Assembly: GCA_050084985.1 (NCBI GenBank)
Contig: JBITNC010000001.1
Coordinates: 51,584,001 to 51,648,000 of the forward strand
Origin: Nageia nagi
Taxonomy: Eukaryota; Pinophyta
Length of the DNA: 64,000 nt
Reading direction: 5' to 3'
Positions 1 through 12,766 of this stretch are shown piece after piece. The first letter of the stretch is position 1. Each line of letters opens with the position of its first letter. The position numbers and the translations under genes were made by a program. The notes under the pieces were generated by a model, which saw nothing but the letters and a program-made list of their open reading frames with translations, was not told where the DNA came from and ran no database searches.

Positions 1-3000
1 CCTACTTTAAAAAAAATATTCCTTTTTTTTTTGGAAAAAAAAAAAAAACATTTTAGAAAAAATTCCCTATAGCAAAAATCATTCCCCTTTTTCAACAAAT
101 ATGTACTTAGAAAAAAAATCTCCTATTGTAATTTTACCTTAGAAAAAACATTTAATACTAAGAAAGAGAGAAAAATAACTCCCACTTAAAAAATGTCTCC
201 CATTTCAATTCTTATTTAGTATTAAAAGACTTTAAAAACTTTCACTAAGGATAAAATTCCAAAAATAATTTCCCTTAGAAATTCACACTTTCATAAAAAA
301 AATTCCCTTAAAAATATTTATCAATAATATCCCCCCACCATTTTTTAAGAAACAAATTCCAAACATTTAAATTTTAGCTTTTTATTTCCTTTTATTTAGA
401 AATCAACTCCCATTTATCAAAAAAAGTTTTTTTATTGATGTAATAAATAAATCTAATCCAAAAATAAACTTTTTAACTAAATAAGAAATAGTACCCCTCC
501 ACCCACAAGGCTTGCTTTGCCATTAAGGGGAAGGTACAGATAAAATCTAGGTTAAACAAGGCATGAAGCCATGAACTTGGTACCTTGAAATTATTATAAG
601 AAATAAGATGATGTTTCTTTAGTCAAATGGTAATGTAGGTCTATAGGACAGAGGGAAAGGCAAAGGAGTTGCATAGGCCAGAGGAGGACTAGAGAGAGTG
701 CGAAGGTGATATAGTGATCGATCAATACTTCACTTTAGCCACCTTCTTAAATTTTAAATCATATACATTTGGATAATAGTAATGGTATTTAAATATTTTC
801 AATTGAGCTTTCAAACTAAATTACTTTAATACTTTGATGTTAAAGTAAAGCAAAAAGGATGAAATATATATGGATGAATTTATTTATGAAAGGAATTATA
901 ATAACCCAAGAAAGACTTAACTCATACCACTTATGGAAAATAATGGACAAAATAACCTAAATATTTATTTGAAAATTAATTTGGATAAATAGGAGAAGGA
1001 ATTATTTTTATTTCATTAAGATGGGATAAGTGAAAATGAAAATTTGATTTTTATTTATTTGGTAATGATACTTACAATTAATTCCATTTTTTTTTAGATT
1101 ATATGTGACAAGTTTTGTACATGAGAACTTGATAAATAAAAATTGATATTATGATGATGATCTTTGATTTTTACTTATGATCAAGGAAGATAGGTAGTCT
1201 TTAATGAGACTTAAATTCTATTGAGATTAATATGGAGTGTTTTTGGATTAAAATTGTATGATATGTTGCATCTAGGAATAGGATGCATTTCATTATGCAA
1301 AAGAGTTATCTTGATCCTCAAATAATTTTAACCTCTTTCTAGTACTTGCAACCTACAAATCTTGCTTCCCTTGGATGTACGTGTAAAAATAGAGATTTAC
1401 ATAATATTTATCAAGTGTTTGAGAATGATTTGAATACCTTTTGCAACATAGTTGCTTCTTATGATAAATTTGTATATGGGTTATTACTAATTGCAAAATT
1501 AGTGAATTCTACATGTTAATTGATTGGAAACTCAAATGCAAACAAGCATATTAAATGTAGTCTTGTAGATCCTTTTGATGTATTTAATATGTTATGAAGG
1601 ATCAAAAATTGCTATAGTATGATGTATTCCATGTCCTAATTAATAATTAGGGTTACAACATGTTTTGTTGTAATTATAAAACCTTGTTATGAAATAAGAA
1701 TAGCATTGTATCATATTTTAAAATGAATTCTTTCTAACTATTTGAAACAAATAATAGAGTTAAAATAAAGGATTCTAAAATAAGAGATGAAGCCAAATAT
1801 ATTATTAAAAATCATTTTAATTTAGTAACATTAGTTTAAATAGAATGTTAATCTCTTAATGTAATAACATGTTATGAACTTGGAAGTAGATACATATTAT
1901 ACCTTGGCTTAAATAATATCATTATTTGTATAATAAGTTGATATTGAAGAAGAATGTATGTATTATAAAAAAAAAATACAAGATAATGGATAATAGTAAA
2001 TTCAACATTAATTATTTAATATGATTGTTCAAAGATAATAGTCTTTTACCATAGCATGTTATGAATTTAGTAAAAAATATAACCTTGGTTCAATATTTTG
2101 AGTTACACATGAGATACTAAAAGGAACTTAAATCAAGTTGAGATTATATAGTATCTAGGGATCATAATGTCTAAAAGTGTTGAAAACCTAGGTGATGAGT
2201 TTAATACCCTAAAAGAGTGATTATAATATTAAAACCTTGAAACAATAATAAGGATTGTTCAAATGAAATAATTGGCTACGCATACTAATAGATGACCTAA
2301 CAAAATGAAGTAACATTTGAAAACTCATTGATCATCAAATAATTAGGATATTTATGTCAAGATGTAAATAGACAAACTATTATTTTCATAACACTGCTAG
2401 ACTACAAAGTGAATCTTAACCAAAAATATTCCCTTAGTATGGAACACTCTATGTTGCACTCCCTTGCTAGGAGTAGCCACCTTTAGAAGTATCACAAGAC
2501 TTGTTATTATTTCTTGGCATTGTTGTACTTTTAAAGTATTATTATTTTTTTCTCTTCATGCATATGGGATAATTGAAAGGAGGTATTATTTCTTATTAAA
2601 TGTTGGCTTCTAGAATAAGTTTTGATTTGTATCTTATCATGCAAGCTTGATGTAATTATTATGAATGTTTAATTGATATAATGATTTGTCAAGTTGATGC
2701 ATAATAAGATTTGGTTTATTTTAAATGTAATAATTAGATTATATAACACCTTACTACTTGTATCATTCGAGCATGTAACCTAGAAGATCAATAATTGGTT
2801 TGGGATCAATTATCTCTAGGATTGATAGTATGGTGATGGTTTTTACTTTATAAATTTTGAAATAAAATTATTAGATTAAATAAACCACTCAATGATATTA
2901 TCTTAATATCCATGGCTCCCCAAGATATGGGCAAGGTATGCCATGCAACATGGTGAGCCTAGTCGATAGATATGGGTAGGCTAGTGTCTCATACCCTTGA

Positions 3001-3557
3001 TAGGTTGTCAAATGAGGGTAGTAGTAAATAAGACTATAGTTACCATATCAAAGTAACTAGTTTCATATCTTATGTAGATAAGCATATAGGAGTATGATGA
3101 TTATTCCATAGGTGATGACACTTTACCCATGTCATATAGAAGATTACTTAGGAAAATCTATATGATCCTATGATTCAAAGAGTTACACATCGAGAGAAGA
3201 TGTCTAACATTATGCATGAGTGTTATCTTGGTTGATATGGGCCCTAAGAAGAAAACCACAATGTCATGACCAAATGTTCATTGCATTGTTCATGAATGGA
3301 AAAGGTGGGATCACCTATGTGGTGTCTTCCAACAGGATGAGCATCATGAAGTGAACACTAAAACATTTTTATTAAGGTTGGTTATTCTATATTTGACCAA
3401 TCTTGCTATATGGGTGTTGGCTATCTAGCAGCATTAACATGCTCACATGGATTATCTTTCCCATTCCTAAACTATTCAAGTGTTCAAAATAATTTAAAAA
3501 ATAGGTCTAAAATTGTAGGGTTTTGGTGAACTTAGGAATAGGTGAAGTACTGCTACA
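1..3557 (+). repeat. AT-rich gene-free stretch; its right end is the 5' LTR end of the chromovirus
   Basis: No coding region can be supported here. The first ~480 bases are rich in A and T homopolymers. The right edge is defined by a TACA end at 3557 directly followed by a primer-binding-site-like sequence, so at least the last part should be the 5' LTR of the chromovirus that follows. I could not find the left LTR boundary, and the visible sequence does not obviously match the LTR start at 31138. The left portion may be older flanking repeats. Confidence 0.45.
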
Positions 3558-3558
3558 T

Positions 3559-3571
3559 TGGTATTAAAGTG
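3559..3571 (+). other. Primer-binding site of the chromovirus (initiator Met-tRNA type, decayed)
   Basis: TGGTATTAAAGTG resembles the common plant LTR-retrotransposon primer site TGGTATCAGAGC, complementary to the 3' end of initiator Met-tRNA. It lies two bases after a CA that would end the LTR, and 112 bases before the gag start. The mismatches are C to T or similar changes typical of an old copy. Confidence 0.6.
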
Positions 3572-3682
3572 TGAAGTTCAAACCCTCAAGCCTATAATCC
3601 ATGACTCTTTTATTGTAAGAGTTAAAAGGTTTAGATCAATATGCTTGAACCTAATTACAACATCTTTTTTTGGAATCAAATT

Positions 3683-5006
3683 ATGGCACCCCCAAGACAT
3701 GTAACAAGAGCTTCTAGGAACTTGCAATAAGGTGAAGTAAATGGCCTCTTTGATAATTTTAATGGAAGGGAAAATAGAAGGAATATTACAAGTTAAAATA
3801 TGATAAACTAAAACATGAGGAACACTAATAAAAGAGTAGCTAATAATAATGAAATTGAGAATTTTGCAATTCATTCCACTAGGAATAATGATGGTGAGGA
3901 ATCCATCAAGAGGTTGCAAGAATAGGTAGCAAAATAATATGAGATTCAATAATCTTTAAAATCAATGAATTGGTCTTCTGTAAGAAGAACTTGTTCCAAC
4001 AAAAGTAAGACCTGATGAGACAAATGATCAAATTCAACAAAGGATTGAATAGAAGCTTCTTTAGATCTCAAAAAATCTTAGATCCCATATTTTAATGATA
4101 AGAAAGAAGATGATTAGGCTAAGATCTTGTTGGAAAAAGTGGAAATATACTTCTTCATAAAGAACCTATCTCCCAAGAATAAGATTGTATGGGCTAATTT
4201 TAATTTTAAGGATATTGCATTAGAATGGAGGAATTCATATAATATTGAACATGAGAATCAGTATCTCAAATGGAAGGACTTTATTGCATCCTTTCATAAA
4301 AGATTCATCCCAAACTCTATTATGATAATAGGTATAAAGAATATTATACTCTATAGAAAGGATCCATAAGCATACAAAGTTATTATCAAAAATTTGTTAG
4401 GCTATTTAAATATATTTATGAAGACAAGAATCATACGAAGATCCATAGATTCCTAGTTGGGTTAGACCCCAATACCAAGGTTATGGCAAATGTGTTAAGC
4501 CTAAGATGCTTTAGGAACCATATGATCTTGCAAAGAGAGAGAAAGAAACCTAGGCATTAATAAAACCTTTTTAAGTACAATCTAATGGATGAAAAGGATA
4601 AAGAAATATACCAAAAGAATAATATAAAAAATTCTTGAAATGGGAGAAAGAACAACAAGTCTAGTAAGCTAGTAACAATAAGATTAAAGATAATAATATC
4701 CACCTAAGATTTAAAAAAGGCCATTTGTCAACATAAATAATAAAAAGAATAACTTCCAAAGGAAAAATAAGCACTTTTAAAAATAGAATTATGATCATAG
4801 GAATGGAAGCCAATGGTCTAGGAATTACAATCAAGGGGTTTCAAATAAAAGGGTTAATCAAAATATGCCTAATGAAAACTTTTTAGAATAGAAAAAAGCT
4901 TGTAGAGATGGGTGTTAAAACTCTGGTAGTGTCATTATCTAAACCAATTCTCTTTGAATATATATTAGCCTAAAGAGCATTGTATCTTTAGAGCCACCAA
5001 ATTAGC
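3683..5006 (+). pseudogene. gag: Chromovirus gag, first part (split from pol by the Athila-like insertion)
   Basis: Gag would form the virus-like particle. The ATG at 3683 opens a product beginning MAPPRHVTR, with several in-frame stops. The clearest part is 4127-4369, where an 80-residue open stretch shows the capsid pattern of plant Ty3 elements: a KVEIYF start, a block ending ALEWRNSY, and a W-x-D-F-x2-F-x-K-R-F-I-P motif. A decayed zinc-knuckle region follows at about 4.90-5.0 kb, ending in an HCIFRATKLA-like tail. Reading stops at 5006, where a 5-base target duplication (TTAGC) and a foreign LTR begin. The same frame resumes at 28272, so gag and pol were one gene before the insertion. 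Confidence 0.75.
5002..5006 (+). other. Target-site duplication TTAGC, left copy (Athila-like element)
   Basis: TTAGC stands immediately before the TG that opens the LTR at 5007. It is repeated at 28267-28271 immediately after the CA that ends the other LTR. Removing the element and one copy makes the chromovirus gag-pol frame continuous. Confidence 0.9.
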
Positions 5007-6419
5007 TGATGAGGTAGGAAGTTGACCATCAAAGTCCATTATTTCTTCTATAAATTCCACACTATCATATAGCAATGTAGTCTATTTCATTTTAAAGTGA
5101 ATAATAATAATATTTTATTTATGTAGTTTGATTAATATCTATTAATGTTACATTTTAAAGGATTAAGACCAAATCACTAGATGAATATTTGGCATCTTGG
5201 TGAATTAGGTGGATGTGCATATCATCTTGTTATAGTACCTTGTATGAAGCATATCTATAAGTCTTATTTTGAACAAAGACCATACATATTTGGACCATGA
5301 CTATTGTAACTAAAGCTCCACATTTACTCTTTAAGAGTTAATATTTTGATTATAATCATCATGGACTTGAGTGTTGTATGATAGTTCAGTTTATCCATAG
5401 ATGTATAGGTAGTTCTTCATTATAAATAGTAGTAGCAGATCTATAGTTGGGGTTGTTACTTCTTTATACTATTCTATTATATTTTGTACATGAACCTAGA
5501 AGAATATGACTAGAATTTTAATATATTAGAACTATATATTACTACTACACATTATTGAGTTCTAAGTTAAGTTTATGAATGTTGTTGTTAGTTTTTTTCT
5601 TAGTGGCTAATCAACTCTTACAAGCAAAAATTAGGATTTTAAGATTTTAAAATTAGCTAATATTTGGACTCCCATAATGGGGACCATTCACCCTAAAATT
5701 ATAGGCAAATATTTATTTTGTGTATTAATTCACCAAAAAATCAACATATGGTATGTATCCACTTATACCTTTTATTTTAAAGGCTATATTTTCACCCAAA
5801 TTTTGAACTTATTTGCCTTATTTTCTACAGGTTTTTTTGGATCGATCCTTAGGAATAAACCTAGTTATTTCCCTTAGGGTCACACCTATGTATGTGGTGG
5901 AGGGTTCCCAATGGGTAAGAAGGCTATTATGTTTAAAAGGGCATCCAGTTAGTCATTTCCAGGTTCCTTTTGCTTATTCATTTAGTCATTACTTTAATTT
6001 CCTATTTATTATGAATCTTATCATGTAGTTGCATGTTTACATGGTTAATTACCCTATGTGTTGCATAAACGAAGTTTTATCACCTATAATTGCATTTCCT
6101 ATCATTTTTCTTCCTTCTATCATTTCATTTCCTTTCATAAATTTATTCTCTATTTTAGATAGTTACATATTTGTGTGTGTATCTCAGTGAGACTTGGGTG
6201 GAAATTTATAAGTGTTTACACATTACCAAAAATAAGATTGATTGTACACTTGTTGTGCTTGACATCTCAAAAGCTACCTTCCTATGTTAACACTAGATAG
6301 AGTTATTCTTTTGATGAGAGGTGCAAAATTGAAACCTACTATATTGGTTATTCCTAAGAGTTAAACATAATGAGATGTTCATTATGAGGATTTAAGAACA
6401 TACATTAAAAATCTCATCA
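5007..6419 (+). repeat. 5' LTR of the Athila-like element
   Basis: 1413 bases, starting TGATGAG and ending CTCATCA. From about 5340 on it matches 27481-28266 (for example the shared stretch around ACTTGAGTGTTGTATGATAG, and the identical TAGTCATTTC block near 5949 and 27805). It carries about 280 bases (roughly 5585-5865) absent from the other copy. A TATAAATAGT-like motif near 5422 could be the promoter TATA box. Short open stretches inside (near 5.7-6.0 kb) are not convincing genes. Confidence 0.85.
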
Positions 6420-6421
6420 TT

Positions 6422-6440
6422 TGGCATCATTTTGAGGGAA
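6422..6440 (+). other. Primer-binding site of the Athila-like element (Asp-tRNA type)
   Basis: TGGCATCATTTTGAGGGAA lies two bases after the LTR end. It matches the Athila-type primer site TGGCGCCGTTGCCGGGGA, complementary to tRNA-Asp, with most differences being CpG-to-TpG/CpA style changes. This supports both the element class and methylation-linked decay. Confidence 0.75.
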
Positions 6441-6571
6441 GTGCCAAAATAAACAATCTTTTTATTGAATAAGGAAATAAAATATTGAAGACACCTCAAA
6501 ATAAAGGTTGATATTTACTTTAGGTATCTTTGTACATTTATGGGTAAATCATATTAGAATGGTAATAATTC

Positions 6572-8008
6572 ATGTCTCCTCCCAAAGAACATGACAAGAA
6601 AGGTAGATATATTAAAAATAACAATTCTAGATTAGGAAAAGGATCTCATACTTAGCCTCCTTCATCTAAAATTACATGCAACCCTAAGAGATATACAGGA
6701 AAAATACTAGTATTCCAAAACTAATATTCTATTACCATTAGTGTACAAGTTGCTCTTATTATTCCTCACAAAGATGACCCTAAACCTGAGTATTTGAAAC
6801 ATTAGAAGGTATTACATATTCTAGTGTAAAAGAACTTGAACTAAATATTCCTGAGAATCAATTTGAAATCCTAAATACTGAAAGTTTGGAGATATCAACT
6901 CCTAGTTACACTCTAGATACAAAGAAGACTACTTAGAGGATAATACCACATTGTACCTCATGCTCCATTGAGCCATTAAAAAATTGGCTAAATAAAATTA
7001 AGTTTCCTCAAGAACCTTTGAATTTCCTATTAGGTAAACTACTTAAGAAGTTAAAATAAAATGATTCAATGGTGAACCAAATGATGAACCCGATGTTTTC
7101 CTATTTGAATTTGATGTGTTATGTAAGAGTTACGATTATAAGATTGATGCACAAAAGCTGAATTGTTTTCCTACTACATTAATATGGTTCATGGCATTAG
7201 GTATAAAATATATATCAAACTAGGATGTAATGAAGAAAGAATTTCTTCAAAAGTATAAGGACTATTTTAAAGGAAGGGAAACCTAAGATAAGGTGTTAAA
7301 AATGTAGAAAAAAGAGGAAGAAACATTGAAATATTATCTTAAGTGATTCCCATTCAATTTACAAAGATCAAAACATTCTAATATGAATGGAGAAACATTA
7401 AAAGTTATGTTTTTGAAAGGAATATCAGAAGATGTATTGAAACCTTGAATTTGATATTCAGTGGTGATCTTTTTCAATATAACTTTGATGATATTAAAAC
7501 ATTAATGAAAAATTATTCAAGAGAAACTATGAGAAAAGGAAAGATTGTGGGAAAACCTATGGTGGGTGAAAGACCATGACTCAATACAAGTGTTACAAAA
7601 TTAAAAATTGGGAACCTATTGGAGGAATTTAATATAGATATTTTAAACACTCTAGAAACACAATTGGATACATTCAAAGGTTATAAGGATAGAGAAGATG
7701 TTTAAAAGATCTTATCTATTTATTATCCAAGATGCATAAAAAAATATGTTAAACATGAATATCATTTGGATAAGAATCTTCTATGTATTATCTATCATAA
7801 TTCCCATGAGACAATTGATTATCCCATAATTTCTCAGAAAAAGAGTGCTTATAAAATTGGCATAGAGGAAGTTGAAGAGGCTAACTTCATAAATCAAAGG
7901 AAAGGAGGATATGGGAATGGACCACCAGTTAGGCCTACTCAAGCATGGAATTATAACCCTCAATAAGGCTAATATATTTCTAATTTTTTATTTATAATAC
8001 TTGGATTC
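6572..8008 (+). pseudogene. gag: Athila-like gag, N-terminal and middle part
   Basis: The ATG at 6572 gives a product starting MSPPKEHDKKG. A lysine- and proline-rich head is followed at 7.04-7.56 kb by a capsid-like block reading F-N-G-E-P-N-D-E-P-D-V-F-L-F, with the later F-L-x-K-Y-K-D-Y-F and L-K-x-F-x-L-Q patterns of plant retrotransposon gags. An open stretch at 7766-7966 ends in a PPVRPTQAWNYNPQ-type tail, as in Athila/Tat gags. Several stops and shifts break it. At 8009 a gag-only LTR element interrupts it, and the C-terminal part resumes after 12766. Confidence 0.75.
8004..8008 (+). other. Target-site duplication GATTC, left copy
   Basis: GATTC at 8004-8008 precedes the LTR at 8009 and recurs at 12762-12766 just after the second LTR, which fixes both ends of the inserted element. 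Confidence 0.85.
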
Positions 8009-8179
8009 TTATCCAAAATTAGATCATCTCATTGCGATAAAATAATAACTTCACATTGAAGGTCTCTTCATGAAAATTCCATTGCTTCAAATAGTGTGTA
8101 AAATCAACTACTAGATTATGATTTTTGAAGGTTTGAATATTTTGATAATTTTTATATTTTTAATTTATTAAAAGCAAAA

Positions 8180-8227
<48 letters not shown>

Positions 8228-9699
8228 TGTTGTTAAAAAATTAAAATCCTAAATATTTTATAAAAAAAGGGTGATATTATTTTCAAAGTGGGTCAATGAC
8301 CCCACCACCACCACCACCATATGACAAGAAATCAAATGTGGGAAGGAAGGGGAAAATGGATGGACCACATGGATCCCCCATGTCAACAAAAAGGATGTCT
8401 CTACATGAAAATGGGTGCCACTATGGGAAGGAAGGGAGGGACCCACAAATAAGTGAAGCCTCCTTAGAGACTACCATGCATAAAAGAGCCATACATGTGA
8501 GGAGGGAGCTCAACATGAATGGGACAATAGGGAACATATGGATAGAAAATAGCATCAAACCACCATTAAATAGCCTCTATGGAGGAAACATGATGATGCG
8601 TAATATAGTAAACAAAGGGGGATCATCTATTTCAATGGATCCCACATCTTTCCCTAGCCATCCAATGTTCACTAGATTGCACTCCTCCTAACCTTCTACC
8701 TATATTCTAACATCACCTCTATCCATCCTCATAAAAATAGAGTGAAGAGGAGATGGGTTCATTTACTAGCCATTGGGGTTGTCAAGGTGATGATCAAATA
8801 AAGTTGCCATCCCATGTAACTTAATATCTAGTTGAGTTTGGGAAACCACTTGCCAAGTCATAGATAGCTATTAAATATGTCCTATTTGGGGAGTATGGGG
8901 AGAAATGCATAGTGTATCCCCTCCTATTGACTTTTCAATGCTATCAAGATTTCCAAGTGGTAGGATAAGGTTGAGTTTGCCCTATTTTGGGCTTTTTAAT
9001 TATTTATTTTGATATTTTGGTATTCTAAGCTTATTGAGTGAGTTTTAAAAATATCATGTGATGGTGATTTTAGAGTGCTTGTTTTATTTCTTTACAAAAA
9101 GGATAGGGGATAAAACTAGCACTTATTGTTTAACTTTTATAAAATTTGCAAAGGTGGCAAATTTTATTATTTGTAAAGTTGTTAAGTGTCAAATGTTATT
9201 CTTAGAGGTGGGTAATATTTCAATGGTGTGAAAATATTCCTAAATCCTATTTTCTAGGTGGTTATAGCTATTTTGGAGGAAGACCAAGTTGGAAAGAGAT
9301 TGATTGATGGCCAAAACTAAAATTAACTCTACCTATTGTGGAGCCAAATAATTAGTTGTAACTACTTTGTTTTTTGTTTCCTAGCTTCCTTAAATTTATA
9401 AAAGAAAGACTAGTGATTATTAATTTTTTTTAGTCAATATTTTTGCAAGTCTATGGAAGAAAAAGGGGTGAAGAGATAGTGGAAAAATTCAAAATATTAT
9501 AACAAAGGGATAGAACAAGGAGGATTTTATACAACTCCACATAATAAAGGGAGCTTTTGGATAAATCTTCTTTGGGGTGTATTTAATTTTTTAGTTCATA
9601 TGTTATGCTTTTACACTTGGAAATTTATCTCTTTTCTATGTATCATAATAAGGTAAAAAATTAAGAAATCCATAAGAGATAAAATATTATTACAAATCA
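8009..9699 (+). repeat. 5' LTR of the gag-only element in Athila gag
   Basis: 1691 bases, matching 11124-12761 along its length. Shared landmarks include ATAACTTCACATTGAAGGTC (8045 and 11159), the CCACCACCA tract, and TTATGCTTTTACACTTGG near the right end. The first base pair has decayed from TG to TT, and the end is CA at 9698-9699. It contains a (TA)n microsatellite at about 8182-8224 that the other copy lacks. Confidence 0.88.
8182..8224. repeat. (TA)n microsatellite
   Basis: About 21 uninterrupted TA units inside the 5' LTR of the gag-only element. The matching place in the 3' LTR (near 11.28 kb) has no such tract, so the expansion came after insertion. Confidence 0.95.
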
Positions 9700-9701
9700 T
9701 A

Positions 9702-9714
9702 TAGGTATAAGAGC
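9702..9714 (+). other. Primer-binding site of the gag-only element
   Basis: TAGGTATAAGAGC, two bases after the LTR end, is a two-mismatch form of TTGGTATCAGAGC, the initiator Met-tRNA primer site. It marks the start of the internal region. Confidence 0.75.
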
Positions 9715-9740
9715 ATTTTGTTTGGTTGCAATTATTTTGC

Positions 9741-10767
9741 ATGATTATTAGATCACAAAGTAAAAGAGGTGAACAAAATATTATTGATGAGGATCCTAAG
9801 ATTGGATTGAGAATTTGGTTACAAAAATAAAGAGAAGATAAAATGGTAGAAGAGAATCCATCTACTACAATGCAAGAAGAGTTTTCAAAAAGGCTTAATA
9901 TGATCAAGGAGACATTGAGTAATATGGTTAATACTATTGTAAATTTGCAAAAGAATCAAGATGATGGAGGTAAATAAAAAGAAAATACATACATTGGGAG
10001 AGTTCTTGAATCAAGAAAAGATTTCCCTTAAAGCTAGATGTAAATTTCAAGCTTAAATCCTTTAGAGGATAGATGGATCTCAAAAACCTTAACAAAGGGT
10101 TTAAGCAAATGGAGGCCTATTTTTGAATCTAGAAGACTGAAAGTGATGAGGATAAAGTTGAAATAGATACACTAAAACTAGAGGGACATGCTCTAGTTTG
10201 GTGGGAAGCCTATTTGGATTCCAATATAAGTTTTATGGAAATACTAATGAAAATATGGAGTTCATTCAAGGAATTGCTTCGAGATTAGTTCTAACCCCTT
10301 GGCCATTGTCAAAAGCAAAATATGGAGTGGTATCATTTTAGTCAAGAAAGAGGATAAAGTGTCCAAGAGTATACCATAGAATTCAAGAAAAGAATACCTT
10401 AGTGTTCCTTTGAAAATTGATAAAATTTTGTTGAAGTATATTGGAGGTCTCCATATCTATTTTTACCACACCATATTACTTTTCAATCTTATGGATCTAG
10501 ATGAAGTATATGTCCAAGTGCAATATCTAGAAGAACATGGAAAGTACAATAGAAAATAATACCATTCCAAGTTTAAAGGAAAAGATAAATTTATTGCATC
10601 CTCTACAAGGGAGGAGAATAAAAAAAAGGACATTGTTCTCATTGCAACAAAGATGATAATGTAAGAGATGGGTGTTGGAAGTTGCATCTTGATCAAGTAC
10701 CTAAGTGGTCTGATCAAGGGAGAGATAAAGAAAAGATAAATTCTATGATTTCAAAAGAAATCAAATA
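9741..10767 (+). pseudogene. gag: Gag of the TR-GAG element, with zinc knuckle
   Basis: The ATG at 9741 starts MIIRSQSKRGEQN, a charged N-terminal region with coiled-coil character to about 9.96 kb. A capsid-like core (10.08-10.55 kb) contains GHALVWWEAYL and, further on, LKYIGGL, typical of plant gags. A zinc knuckle follows at 10629-10688 with spacing C-x2-C-x4-N-x4-C; its usual His is Asn. The WKLH tail after the last Cys is common in plant gags. Stops such as TAA for CAA and several frameshifts make it non-coding now. No protease or RT follows. Confidence 0.8.
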
Positions 10768-11110
10768 ATTCTATGAGATTTAATATTATTCTATTGTTGA
10801 TGATAAGTTTGTTTGTGTAGGACTGAAGCTTCCAATTATTGTAAATATTGAGGAAGTATCCATGCACATGTAAAAAGAGAAAATAAGGAAAAATATACCA
10901 ATCATGTAGTACAAAAAAATGGTAATGCCATATTTATATCCATTGGGAAATAATTTTTTATATGGAAAAAAATTTAGTTTTATGCCATGGTTCCCATGGA
11001 TGTTCAATGTAGCGAATTCATGGAGTCCAAATTAGCAAGGAGCCATGATGGGGAATAGGGTTCCTCATTTTCACTATAGTCTCTAAGCTTTTGGGGATTG
11101 AAAGCCCTCT

Positions 11111-11123
11111 TAGTGGAGAGGAA
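11111..11123 (+). other. Polypurine tract of the gag-only element
   Basis: TAGTGGAGAGGAA lies directly before the TG that opens the 3' LTR at 11124, where plus-strand priming would start. Confidence 0.7.
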
Positions 11124-12761
11124 TGATTAAAAATTTGATCATCCTATTGTAACAAAATAATAACTTCACATTGAAGGTCTCTTCATGATGATTCTATCAT
11201 TTTGAATGACATCAAAACTAACTCTTAGATTGTGATTTGTGAAGTTTTGAAGTTTTTGGTATTTTTGAATTTTTTATTTATTAAATAAAAAATTTAAAAA
11301 AAAATATTGTTGTTAAAAAATTAAAAGCCAAAAATATTTTTTAAAAAAGGATGCATTATTTTCAAAGTGGTTAAGTGACTCCACCACCACCATAAGATAA
11401 GGAATCAAAATTGTGAAGGAAGGAGCAAGTGGATGGATCATGTGGATCCCCCATGTCAACATAAAGGAGGTATCTAAATTCAAATGGTTCCACTATGGTG
11501 AGTAAAGGAGGGACTCGCAAATAATTGGAAGCCTCCTTGGAGACTACCATGTACAAAAGAGGCATACATGTGAGGAGGGAGCCCAACATGAGGTGGAACA
11601 ATATGTGAGGCACGAATAGAAAAGAGCATCAAATCACCATTAAAAAATTGTCATGGAGGAAATAAGGATGATGTGGAAGATAGTAAATAAAGGGGGACCA
11701 TCTACATCAATGGATCCCACATCTTTCCCTAGCTAAATGACATCGACTAGACTCATACACCTCTTAAACTTCTATCTACATTATAACATCACCTTGAGTC
11801 ATCCACCTGAAAGTTGAGTGAAGATGAGATTGGTCCATTTACTAGCCACTAGGGTTGTCAAGGTGATGATCAAATAAATTCACTAGCCCATATACTTAGC
11901 TACTAGTTGAGTTTGGGTGACCACCTACCAAGTGGTAGATAGTTATTAGAGATGTCCTATTTGGGAAGTATAGGGAGCAGTGCATGGTGTATCCCCTCCT
12001 ATTAACTTTTCAATGCTATTATGACTACCAAGTGATAGGATAAGATTGGGTTTACAATATTTTGGGCTTATTTATGGTTTATTTTGGTATTCTAGGATTT
12101 TTGGGTGAGTTTTAAAAATATTGTGTGAGTGATTTTAGAGTGCTTGTTTTATTTCCTTACAAAAAAGAGGGGATAAAATTAGCACTTATTGTTTAAATTT
12201 TACAAAATTTGCAAAGGTGAAAAATTTTATTATTTGTAAAGTTTTTAAGTGTTAGATGTTATTCTTGGAAGTGGGTAATATTTTGAAGGTGTTGAAATAT
12301 TCCTAAATCATATTTGTTATGTGGTTATAACTATTTTGGGGGAAGACCAAGTTGGGAAGAGATTGGTTGATGGCTAAAACCAAAATTAACTCTACATGGT
12401 GTGAAGCCTAATAATCAGTTTTAACTACATTTGTTTTATTTCCTAGCTTCCTTAAATTTATAAAATAAATACTAGTTATTACTAGTTTTTTTAGTCAAAA
12501 TTTTTGCTAGTCTATAGGAGAAAAAGGGGTGAAGAGGTAATGGAAAAATTTTAAGTTTTGTAATAGAGAGATAGAACATGGAGTATTTTATACAACTCCA
12601 TAGAATAAAGGGAGATTTTGGGTAAATATTCTTTGTGGTGTATTTAATTTCTTGGTTCATGTGTTATGCTTTTACACTTGGTAATTTATCTCTTTTCTAT
12701 GTAAGCTAACAAGGTAAAAAAATTAAACAATTTGTATGAGACAAAATATTATTATGGATCA
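11124..12761 (+). repeat. 3' LTR of the gag-only element
   Basis: 1638 bases, starting TGATTAAAAA and ending ATCA, followed by the duplication GATTC. It aligns to 8009-9699 from end to end with scattered substitutions and small indels. Open stretches in it on either strand are mirrored in the other LTR without conserved frames, so they are not genes. Confidence 0.88.
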
Positions 12762-12766
12762 GATTC
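12762..12766 (+). other. Target-site duplication GATTC, right copy
   Basis: Second copy of the 5-base duplication at 8004-8008. The Athila-like gag sequence continues directly after it. Confidence 0.85.

Larger units (their letters stand above)
8009..12761 (+). mobile_element. Gag-only LTR retrotransposon (TR-GAG / LARD type), 4.75 kb
   Basis: Two long LTRs (8009-9699 and 11124-12761) flank an internal region of only 1424 bases. That region holds a Met-tRNA-type primer site, one gag reading frame with a zinc knuckle, and a purine tract, with no pol. The duplication GATTC borders it. This layout matches the described non-autonomous TR-GAG class, which depends on pol supplied by another element. 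It lies inside the Athila-like gag. The two LTRs have visibly diverged, so the insertion is old. Confidence 0.85.

Noticed and set aside
6422-6440. A tRNA fragment or tRNA gene
   Set aside because: The match is only to the tRNA 3' end complement directly after an LTR, so it is a primer-binding site. The same applies at 3559, 9702, 21336 and 54317.
8258-8691. 131-codon + strand stretch and its antisense partner as a gene
   Set aside because: It lies within the 5' LTR. The 3' LTR has the same sequence near 11.37-11.73 kb with a disrupted frame, and the proline run comes from a CCA repeat.
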